The notes beneath the pieces are model-generated. The model was not told the origin of the DNA and did not search any database. It was given only the letters and a program-made list of their open reading frames with translations. 64,000 nt of DNA. Source: Bryoerythrophyllum caledonicum (taxonomy: Eukaryota; Streptophyta; Bryopsida; Pottiales; Pottiaceae). The stretch is taken from contig OZ020521.1 of NCBI GenBank assembly GCA_963971425.1, positions 2,296,501 through 2,360,500 of the forward strand, written 5' to 3'. The position numbers and the translations under genes were made by a program. Each line of letters begins with the position of its first letter. Within the stretch, counting starts at the first letter, position 1. Below are positions 1 through 10,497 of the stretch, piece by piece.

Positions 1-2041
1 TGTAGTTGAGGGGGTCGGAGTTGATGCTGCCAATTTCCACTGTGCAGATGAGGAAGATGTGGACGAAGATACTCGCGGAGTCTATAATGAAGAGCTTTGT
101 GAATTGCAATGACATTTTCGTCTTTGTCGGTTCATTTTTTTCTGAGACGCACGTATTGGAGCACGGGTGGAGGTTGACGTCAGGTCGAGTAAGGCGACTT
201 TGTTGTCGTGATAGAAATACAGGGTATGCTGCTATGTTCCTGTCGTTGGCCAAGCACAATCTCGTCAGCTGTCTCCAAGTCAAGCAAGAGGAAGTCCTGG
301 ATATACTGGAGAAGGTTTCGAAACAAGCCATATCAAAGGTAGTAATCCATATTGCCCCTTGTGTATCATGACAGATCATGGGTCAACATTCCGTGCCATT
401 TCTTTCATCACAGACATGGTGTTACTAGTCGTCTCTGCACGAAAACAAAAATGCAAAATATCCCAGAGCGTCCACAGTTTGATCCAGAAAATAACATACC
501 TCTCTGCTTAAGCAGTAATGTGAATAACATTAGATTGCGTTTTAATGGTATTCTGCACAATTTCTTGTAATCCCATTCATCAGGACTCACGATGCATTGC
601 ATCAGGTACAGTGGAATACTCTAACTCACATCATTGCGGTGTACAGGACCAGCATGGGCGGTGACAAGGTGCTCATCTGGAAGATGTTCATGCCCGCGTT
701 ACGCGTGTTGATCGACTGGAAGAGTCCGTCCATCAACTTAATTCCTGCACTTGAGTCTGAGAGGTCTTCTGTCAATGACCGGGATTTCCACTCCAATGCG
801 CAGAAGGCAATCAGGCCCACCACATTGAGCGCCACCATTGTCGCCACGAGCCAGATGGTTTCCGCTCGAGGGAACAGATGGGTGTAACACCGACGTGGAA
901 ATTGGAGCAGATACTCGTAGACCTTAATTCTTTGAGGATCGCCAGACTCTCGCCTCAAGATAGAAAGGCCCCAGATGACGAAGCTCAGAATGGGAGGAAA
1001 CATGCAGTTTCCAGCGAGAATGAGAGCAGCAAGCGGAACGAGCACGGTCGGTGAAGCTGCAAACGGTACCATGTTTTCGTCCAGGGGTGATAGTCCTGTG
1101 TTAGAAAACGCGGATACGGACAAGAACATGGCCGTAAAAATTGGATTGATTTCTTCAGCCTGGTACAGCCCCCTGATCACCGTGGCCGATCTTTTGGTGC
1201 TGAAGTGGGTGTAGGAGGAGACGGCGACGAATCCAATCGACAAGAAAACGATCATGTAGATTGGAACCAGCCATGACAAGGTGATGAGCGCCTGACGCTC
1301 TAGCAACCCGACATCATGATCAGCTTGTGGTGGCTGACACGATCTTTCACAACAATCTGCGACCTTACCCAGGCTTAGAAAATCTAGGCGTTCCCCGAAA
1401 TCGTCACTGTCGCCATGGCCCTGCCTAACCCCTGTTTTCTCGACCTCTAAAATATGTTCCATTCTGATAATATCCATCGCATCCCCATTTACTGACGACA
1501 CCTTCTTTTTAACGACGGGAACATCGGTTGCCATGTGTGATAGGGATCTGCGATGGCAGTGGAACTGGAATCTGCGTGCATACACAGGGAGCAGAGAGAC
1601 AAAAACGGTGTGTCCAAGCAGCATGAGCACCATCAAGACAAACATGCCAAGCGGGGTGAAGTCTCTGAGCAGCACGCTCGACAGCCCAGTGTTGGTGAGA
1701 GCCGACACTGCATTGAATATGCAGTCCACGAAGCTTATGGTGTCCTTGCATCGGCACCACCACAGGAAGATCGTCCCGGTTACCGTCAAAGCTCCATAGT
1801 ACGCGACATGCAACATCCAACAAGAGGTCAGTGAATGGCCACACACTATCTTCTTCAGCTTCCGCCTCGTGAGACCCAGCCTGTGCAGCTGGCTTGAAGC
1901 GGACCAGCCTGAGGTGATATGTTCCAACCGCTGAGGAGAGTAGCCGACATGCTTCGTCACAGCATCTGAATCTTCGGTGGATTCAGTGTCCATGTGAACC
2001 TGATGAGGTCTGCCGTCGGTAACCTGCTGATCATTGTTCAT
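1..2041 (-). CDS. HKT: HKT-type Na+/K+ transporter (3' part beyond window)
   Basis: Plasma-membrane Trk/HKT family cation transporter. Exon 1 runs from the ATG at 2041 down to about 630 (471 codons). It shows membrane segments alternating with pore loops: loop 1 around residues 106-122 (VSALTNTGLSS, Gly119), loop 2 around 307-320 (SAFSNTGLSPLDENM, Gly316) and loop 3 around 440-452 (INTRNAGMN, Gly450). A GTGAGT donor follows the Met-Met codons at the exon end, where HKT genes classically have their first intron. A phase-compatible acceptor at 298-297 would open exon 2 at 296. Its translation ends with a segment containing FIIDSASIFVHIFLIC and SDPLNY, which resembles the HKT stretch preceding the last pore loop. 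The last exon lies beyond position 1. Glycine in the first loop is the residue known from K+-permeable class II HKTs, where class I has Ser. The exon 2 boundary is my inference. Confidence 0.9.
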
Positions 2042-3947
2042 GTCTTTCAGCGCACTACTTAGCGGACCTAATTCCTTTCTACCTCCAATCTAGTTCGGTT
2101 ACGATGAGTATTCGACTGATTCATCTGTTCTTTACAACTAATTACGTACTTGAGCACCAATTGTGAATTAAGTGGCTTGATATCTGCCTCCTACACTGGC
2201 TTCTGCAGCGTCAGCTCTCGAGGTTACTAACGATAATGGGTCACATGTGGTATTTAAATAAAGTTTAGTGGAAGCATGCTAAGAAAACGTTGTGCCCACC
2301 CACCTCGAGGGAGTTATGTAGGTTGATGTGGTTTGTCGTCCGCTAATTCAGTACGGGACAGTACGGGTGTTCAAGGAGTGGTGCGGCCCAGCTCTCCCAA
2401 CTACCTCTAGTACCAGTATTGCAAGGTTAGGAATCCCAGCCCCAGCTCCCCGAGCTCCACCCACTTGCCGGTCGCGCCGATCCATCCCACATGCTTGACA
2501 CACAGTTTCTATGACTTTGATGCCCTTCCCGGGGATTCACAGTAACTCTATGGACAAATTCTTGGTTTGTTAGTTTGAAGTACAATACAGAACGCAGACA
2601 GATAATTACTACTCTTGGTCCCACGCTGCGTGCGCCAGCTGAGCTTTACACTCAGAAGTTGTTGGTCCTGCAAACCTCTCATGTGGTCATCTTGCTTACA
2701 GATTACACAGGGCAAGGACCAAGAGCAGCAGCAGCAGCAGAAGCGGGGTTACTCTATATAAATCCGTGTCTAGTTCCGTTGCCGGTAGCATCAAGCAGGG
2801 CTCCGAAACTTCAACGGTCATTGGTTGCATGACAGTCCCCGATTTCGGTTTCTTCCCGGAATGCTTCAAGGCATGAATGTGGATGAATCCAAGTGCAATG
2901 GTGCCATCTGAATCCTTCTAGTACAGTTTTGCCAAGCTCGGATAAGAAACCCTCAAGGCAGAAAGCATCTCATCGTTGATTATCCTGTTTCAAGTACGAT
3001 GGCATGCATCCGGGTCTTCCTGTAACTGCTACGTCCTTGATACAACATGACGCGCCATAATCATGCCCACCTCAACCACAACGTTAGTTAGTTCACGCTG
3101 CTCATGTTGATGGTGCCCTCACAACCACAAAGCAGTGCAACATACAGTAGATGTGGGTAGAGCTGTAAATCAGATGCAAGAGCTATCACAACAGCAGGAT
3201 TACGACTGGCCAGAAACACGCTCCTCTTATTTTTGTGCGAAAATGTCCTTTTATACTAGTCACAACCAACGAGCATACCAAACATTCACTGATTCTGGTA
3301 TAAATGGCCAATGTTTGGTAGACTCATCTCATGCCATCTTTCTAGTACACTAAAATTCATGTTTACTGTAGTGGTATGATTAGTGTAGTTACCCTACTAC
3401 ATATTTGTGAACAATTTGATAATTAGTGTAATCCTTGTGGTTGCAACATCTACTATAGTGTATACAATATAGATTAGAATACGTATACAAAATAAATTCT
3501 ACAATACACAATATTATATCACAATACATACAATATGTACTACATTACTACACTTGTAGTACATATACAATCCATTATTACATATAGAACATATATCTAC
3601 GTATAAATATAGCATTTATACTCTCTGTATTCATATTACCACCTCAAGGTAACATGACTATTACCATCCATGAATGGTGTGCACAATCCACATTCCAACT
3701 TCTGTATTATTTCCACAAACACGCATTCTGGGTGCCTCCAAACAGGCTCAAGGAGAAGGAAAATGATGCAAAAATTCTCTTAGAGGATTCTCATAGTCTA
3801 CTTTCCCACCTGAGACACATGGAAAATGTAGCAGACATTCCCGGAGAGATTTTGTCGCACATCTCTGTTCAGCGGGCCACAATACATACATTTATTGGAT
3901 TAATACAATATTGTGCTCTGGCCGGAGAGAAATAAAATTAGTTCGAA
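2042..3947. other. HKT upstream region and intergenic DNA
   Basis: No convincing gene. A TATA-like TTTATTTAAATA on the minus strand near 2250-2262 lies about 210 bp upstream of the HKT start and may be its core promoter. A plus-strand CTATATAAAT near 2753 is another TATA-like site without a recognisable gene behind it. From about 3360 the DNA becomes very AT-rich with many TATAC/TACAAT words. A 93-codon open frame at 3654-3935 has no recognisable domain. Confidence 0.5.
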
Positions 3948-4517
3948 CTAAGGTAGAGTCACCCAATTCCGATCACTTAAGCCAGATGGGGACTCAAATG
4001 ACATTGTATGTCAAAAACATTTATGTTCAAAGATGCGGAATTAGGAATGAAACTCAACAAATATTTTTTCAAATTTAATCTCAAAGATTTGCAATTGATA
4101 TAGAATTTAGACGCCCGAAAACCACCGGAGTCCATAATTAAATTATAGAGTAGGTGAGATTTGGTCCCTTCTTTTGCCCAATGCCATTAAGTGAGAGTGA
4201 GTAAAAAGAGAGAAGACATGCCATGGATAACCAACTCATGGAGGGTACCCAATGCCGATCGGCCTTGTTCAATTTTCGAGGCGAGGCCACCAATGAGAGC
4301 TCAATTGAGGTGGAGCAACCCAAAATTGCATACTTCGTGACCCAATACCGATAATGACTGGAGTTTTTAGATTTTGAGTTATTAGTTTTGGGTCACTTCA
4401 TGCACCATTTCATGCATATACCATTTTCATGCATCATTCCATGCATACTCTACTTATCGGAATTGGGTGGCAGATCGGAATTGGGTGGCCGATCAAAATT
4501 GGGTGCGTCTACCTTAG
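3948..4517. mobile_element. MITE-like element with inverted ends
   Basis: The left end reads CTAAGGTAGAGTCACCCAAT and the right end is its imperfect inverse (a stretch ending GCGTCTACCTTAG). Both ends are followed inward by variants of CACCCAATTCCGATC. The motif GGAATTGGGTGG is repeated in the right arm, and related copies (ACCCAATGCCGATCGG) lie in the middle. The element is about 570 bp with no coding capacity. I could not identify a clear target-site duplication, so the superfamily is open. Confidence 0.6.
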
Positions 4518-5275
4518 CCTCTACATTCTACATGTAGAAATCATTTACATTGTAGTTAAAACCTAGTCCAAACTTATGGAAAATCAATATCTCATGGATC
4601 AATGGACTCCTTCCTTATCTTTATCATTCCAAGTGACTTATGCTCGCAGCTGGCATAATGCTCTGAACACTATTAGACCACCAAGATGGCAACCGCTGAC
4701 TTATATTCACTTACACGTTTATGACTAGATTTAGACACATCATCTTTGATTGTACCTTGACATGGGGAGCATCTATTTAAATTGTCGGTGTTGGTTTTCT
4801 TTTATATGGAATTTGGTTTCTAGAAAATTTGTAGTTTCTATGGTTTACGTCAATTTTATGTCCCTTCTAGGATTTTCCATATTTTTCTAAGTTTTCCAGT
4901 TAGGGACAATAGGTCAAAATATTAGTTTATATTATATATGGAACATGGGCTATACATCATTTGCCGCATATAATATATATATATATATATATATATACAT
5001 AATAAAATTAAAATAGTGTAAAATAGCATAAACAATGTATAGTATATATGTATAAATAATATATACTATTTATAGTATGTTTCTATAAGACATGTGGTAT
5101 ATAATATCTATAAATACATATGGTATATATAGATACTACATTCTATACATGGTAAATAGAATATATTTTATATGGTTTGTCCTATGAGTGTAATATACGT
5201 ACTACATATAACGGGTATTTAACAAAAACATGAAAAAAAGGATCATTTGTGGACAAATTAGACTCAAAATTCTTA
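4518..5275. repeat. AT-rich tract with (TA)n microsatellite
   Basis: Non-coding, strongly AT-rich. A pure TA dinucleotide run lies at about 4972-4996. The surrounding sequence is made of ATATA, TATAGTA and similar words. Nothing gene-like seen. Confidence 0.7.
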
Positions 5276-5497
5276 TCGGTGGTCAGCCAATGCTTCTCCT
5301 CATTTGCAACTTTCAAATGACCATAACTCACTCAGATTTTGTCCAAATCAAACATATGAGGTGATTCTTGACATCAACATTTTCCTTAAATGTCAAAAAA
5401 CACCTCAAATGTCCAATTTGGATAATATATAAGTGAGTTATGCTCTTTAAAAGATTGTTGATAAGATACTTTGTCAGGTGTCGGCGGACCACCGACC
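5276..5497. mobile_element. Fold-back MITE-like hairpin
   Basis: The outer arms are TCGGTGGTCAGCC and its inverse (GGCGGACCACCGA). The inner arms contain CATAACTCACT and its inverse AGTGAGTTATG, and a third pair is TGAGGTG/CACCTCA near the centre. The whole can fold into a long imperfect hairpin of about 220 bp. It is non-coding. Superfamily not determined. Confidence 0.5.
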
Positions 5498-8400
5498 ATT
5501 ATTTTTGGACTTTTTTTCCCACATTTAGTTAAATATCTATTATATATCACATATTCTAAAAATAATATTGTTAATTCTTGTTTTTTATCTTTAATAAATA
5601 TATCATATGGTATATACAATATATATTGCACATACAATATATTCAATGTATATATTCTTATTTTATATTCTATACATCTCATATATACTTTGTATAATAA
5701 CATATCTATATTATAGTATATATAGTATATTTTGTATATGATAAGGTATATATTATTATAATCATTATATTCCATTATTTTTAGTATATATTATATTTAA
5801 ATATATATCAATAAATTATAGTACATATTCAATCAATACTCTACACTAAATGTCAACAAGAAAAAAAATGTATGGCAATGTTTATAGGAGTAGACAATTA
5901 GTATTGTAGCTGGCATTCAATGTACAATTTTGTCACTACACCAAACATCAATTTTAGTGTAGTGAGTAAAGCAAAGTTTACCTAGTGTCAATGCTACCAC
6001 TTTAGACAAAAGTCTTTTTGCAATGAGAGCAAAAGAATAGGTTAAACTACTTGAAAAAGTATTGAGGTTTAATTTGCAAACTACACTCTTTTGTGTATTT
6101 AGCATTACTCACACTAAATGATTATAGAACTTTGCACTTCTCATGAATAGTATATCCAACATATGTAGAAAGGATTTATACATGTTTGATGGTACAACAA
6201 ATCCCAAAAACTCGTTGAACAACTGCAGGTGATGCTTCAACAAGCTCCCCCCTAGAAAGAACCACCTTCGATATTGCATTGTGTGCCACTTCCTCTTTTG
6301 CTCTCAAGAGGCGAGCATCAAAAAAATTTAGTGGAAAGAAGGTTTTTCTCAAGAGACAATTTGTTTAACCCTTTGACGCCTACATGGACCATCAACCCTA
6401 GGAGAACCTACAATAGTAATAGATTAGTTAGAATGTCATCTATAGTTAGTTCTTGCACGTGCAATTAGATTTAGAGAATGAGGAAACGCCAAGTCCAAGA
6501 TTCTTTGGACATTGGCCTCACATCGGTCCTAACTCTCAATCCAGTAAGCAACATAAATCACAGCACGCCAACACGGAAGCGAAGAATAGACATTGAGCAA
6601 ATTGGATCAACTGTGATCAGGAATCCCTCAATTGCTATCAGCTAGTAGTCCTCCAATGACAAGAACAATGTTGCCGGCTATAGTAGATGTAGAGGTTGAA
6701 GGCGGGTTGAATGAAGCATTCCACGACCCCTTCCTTGAGCCAATTTTGTTACCTCACATCCGTGTCGGCTTGCGCACGTCGATGTCAGTTGTAGCACACT
6801 TCTTAAACGGGCGCAATAGAGCTTACGATGGCCACTTTTTCCACATTGTCGTGGGCTTGTGTAATAAGGGCCTCTTAGTCTCGCAAGTAGAAAAAAGTTG
6901 CAATCATGACATTCTCCGAAAGTAGGTTCTCCACTCGAGACTCAAACATCGGCTGTCGGTTGTCAATTGCAGCGACCTTGCAATGGCCATGCACTTTGTC
7001 GACCACTATTGTGTTGTATATGGGGGTCCTCTTAACAATGCTTCTTTCTCTATGAAATTCTTAAGAGCCGCATGGGCTACCTTTTCGGAAAAAAGGACGT
7101 AGACTGGATAGCCAAGGCGTTGAAGGCCCGTTCCTGGAGGTTGGCAAATGGTTCATCAAACCCGAAGAAGCTAGGTCCATCCGATTTGGGGCAACAAGTG
7201 ATTGCACTCATCGACCTTTAGGTCACACAACATGAGCCATCGTCAAATGGCAGTTTAGGTCAATAATTTAACGGATTCAAGAAATATGACACAATAAGTG
7301 TTTCTTTTTCATTGCATTGTACATTGTTGCAACGTTAAACACTATTGCAACATTTTTGTTTTATTGATTTACTAGCAATACACATTAGATGTTAAATTGC
7401 ATACATATAAACTACATATTCTTGGCGCCATACATTAATCCCCATGTTTGTACTCAAATCCACCATTGTATACTAGGTGCAAACATTGGAAAATCGACTT
7501 TATTCCGTGCAAATGAACATGCAATTCAACAGCTATTCAACCGCTCTCCTGATGTAAATATCTACAGATGTATAAAACATATACTTGTTTACATTTTGGA
7601 AAGATCTTTGATAAAGAAGACAGATAAGTTGGTGGCGCTTCTAGTAGCTTCAAAGTGAGGCTTGTTGCTCATGGAATTGTTTAAAAGGCAAACAATATTC
7701 TCCAATTCGAAGTATTTCTTTACGTTTTTAGAATTTGTGTTCGGATTTGAAGTTCAAATTATAAAATGTTGAACTGGAGGGTTTTATTGGAGTCACAAGA
7801 TCTAGACTCAGAACCGGAGGTAGAATTAAAGTTTTCTTTGTCTCAGTTGCCAATTCAACCATCTGAGCCGGTGATTTCCACACCATTGTCATTCCACCCA
7901 CAAGATGAAGCTGGATCTTCTCGTCCGCTCAAACATCATCGTATTGAGCGGCGTTGGGATGGTAATCTTCAAAGGGACGCTTGTGTTTTAGTGATCTTAC
8001 TTCAAACTGGATGTGTTGGATGGGCACTCGTGAAGTGACATTTGAAGGAAGTTTTCAGAGCCATTATTTTTTAATACCTAGGCCAATCGAGGTAAGCTTT
8101 AATCACCATTGTTAGTTAGAAGGACCAATAAATCCTTTGACAAAAATTCAACGCGTAGATTACATCGCATTTACTATCAAGCGCATCCTCATGTTCTTGC
8201 AAATGGAGTAGCACTCTTCTTTGACTTTAATTTTTACCTTTACTTGATTTTGATTGAAGCTTTGTACTTAATATAAGTATTTTTGTGTTCCATTTGAATG
8301 TTGGAAATTAAAAGATGGTAGAGAGAGAGTAGTTTAACTCCTAGTTAGAACTCTAGAGTTTCGTTGGCCTTAAAAGATATATATGAACTTACCTTTAAGA

Positions 8401-9592
8401 GTTTTCCTTGGGCCAATGGGTGTTTTAAGGCCCATGTAAGATGCACATGGGCTAATTTCATTCACCTTAGGGGTCTAGAGGATAGGTAGGCATCTTCTTC
8501 CTCCTTCGTGTCGGATTTTTGAGAGGGAAAGAAGTTAGTGTGCGTTTGGAGTAAAGTGTGTGTAGGTGAAAAAAGCCGTGAGTTTAATCAGCCATAACTC
8601 TGGTTGTAAAACATATTTTTAAATGAAATTTTGAGGGTTTCCTCCTCTTTAAGATGCGCTTCTATATTTTTTTTTTGCTTGATTTAGAGTTGTAAACAAA
8701 AAGTTACAAGCCTGTGAGTGTATGAGGGTCTGCTGCTGTTGCAGTTTGTTGAGACAGTATCCCTCCGGAATGCACCCAATCGTCACTAAGCACTTTCCAA
8801 AGTAACCGCTCCGATTTCGTTTCCACAGAGACCTAATGTTATTTTCCAAATACTCCGGATTACTAAACTTATCATAGCAATTTGTTTACGAGTTAGCTAT
8901 CATCTTTACTTACGTAAGGTAGATCCGGATCCTTCCAAAGCCGGATGTTATACAGCCGTGTCCGGAATATAATTTCCGGAACGCCAAAGGGTAGTTTGAT
9001 TTATCTTTGTTCCTCCTCAGAGAGTCTCCTGGAATTTTTAAACGAGTGGCTGGAGTCCACTGATCCTGTTTTGTGTAAGTAGCTGGATTTCCTACTGCCC
9101 TCTGACTTTAAGTGGCTGGGCACCCACTATCCGGAACTTATAGTGACCGAACACCACTCTCCCTATTCTGCTAACTGGTGATTTGATTGTTGATGCCAGA
9201 CGTAGACTCTCACGACATCCGGAAGGCCTTCCGGATGCGGTCACACAGAGACAAGTCCGGACTACAACAACATTCCGGTGGGTACGGTTGCAATTCTCCG
9301 GAACAGAGGCTCACCATTCACTATGGGTATTCCGTCTAGATGTTGGTATCAGGCTTTTTCCTATCTAAGGGGAGAACTCCTGCATGGACTAGAATCCAGT
9401 TTAACACGGATTCTTCCGTGGACTAGAGATTACCAAGAACACCTTTGCAGTTCATCTCTTCTCCTCCTGGCTACTTCCGGATCCTGGAGACTACTAGAAC
9501 ACCTCTGCAATAGCTCTCTCCAGCTCTCCCAGGCGATCTCCTAACACCGACCTAGATAGTTTTCCCCCTGCGACAAAACAACTGAGTTATAC
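5498..9592. other. AT-rich intergenic DNA, TCCGG-rich at its right end
   Basis: Only short open frames without recognisable domains (for example 7389-7658 and 7766-8038). The right part, about 8760-9490, changes character. It is densely populated with TCCGG/CCGGA words (such as ATCCGGAAGG and CTTCCGGATCC). This resembles the sequence right of 28200 on the other side of the giant element, and suggests that both flanks were once one continuous stretch. Confidence 0.5.
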
Positions 9593-9622
9593 TACTAACA
9601 CCATATTCATTAAAATGAGACA
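9593..9622. repeat. Left TIR of giant element with TACT duplication
   Basis: TACT at 9593-9596 is followed by the 26-bp terminal inverted repeat at 9597-9622. The match to the right end is perfect over 26 bp and breaks immediately beyond it. The next 150 bp hold several TGAGACT/AGTCTCA words. Confidence 0.88.
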
Positions 9623-10497
9623 TTTCAGAGTCTCAATTTATCATGGTCTCTTTTTATAGTCAATTTATAATTTCATTAATTTGAGACTATGTATTAAATT
9701 GAGACTCAATCTCGATTGAAAATGCTAAATAATCTAGCCATATCATGGATTGTTGAATTCATCTTGTATGAAATTGAATATCATATTTAATTGTGTGTGT
9801 AAAGGTAATAGATTATAAAAAATGTACCTAGATATGGAGCCTATTATCTAAGTAAAACTAATACATCCAAAAAAAATCATTGCGAGAATAAAATTACGAT
9901 GGAAAATAGAAGCGGCAATAAATTTGATAACCCCTCTAAGTAGATGAATCCAAAATTGGACTTATTTAAAATTATAACACATATACACTCATTTAAATTC
10001 CACCTTGAATGCATACCTTTTCATTTGAAAAAGAATTAATTACCAATTTCAAGAGATTATACTATTTCCAAACAACAAGGTCGTTGAAATACCTAGTAGC
10101 ATTGAAAAGTTAGCATGTATTGTAGCAATCCATTCAATAATTGCTATCTATAGAAAGTATCGATGCATCAAGGATAAATGTACAATTATTGACACTCACA
10201 ATGTGGACCGCCATTTATAGATCAATGATGTAACAAAATTCCCGCCTCTCTTGTATAATATTGAAAGCAATACAATACATTACTACATGTAACTACAAAC
10301 ACTAATCTAACTCCATCTACAAATATGCTATGCGCACATTCAAAGTCTACAATTCCATCCTATAGATACAAGTTCACTACATACTTAATAGGATACCCAA
10401 TACGGATGAACAAAAAATAAAAAAAGAACATGCACCCCCCCTATTTTATATTGGTAAAATAACTCCAGTCCCCAAAAACCACAAACTCCTTTGAAAT
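9623..10497. other. Left subterminal region / 3' UTR of the DUF7869 gene
   Basis: AT-rich and non-coding. It holds the 3' flank of the leftward gene. No palindromes of the internal type are present here. Repeated GAGAC words lie near 9618, 9629, 9681 and 9703. Confidence 0.6.

Noticed and set aside
5386..5775. 129-codon Tyr/Ile-rich minus-strand frame
   Set aside because: It overlaps the fold-back element and AT repeats. Biased composition without any motif.
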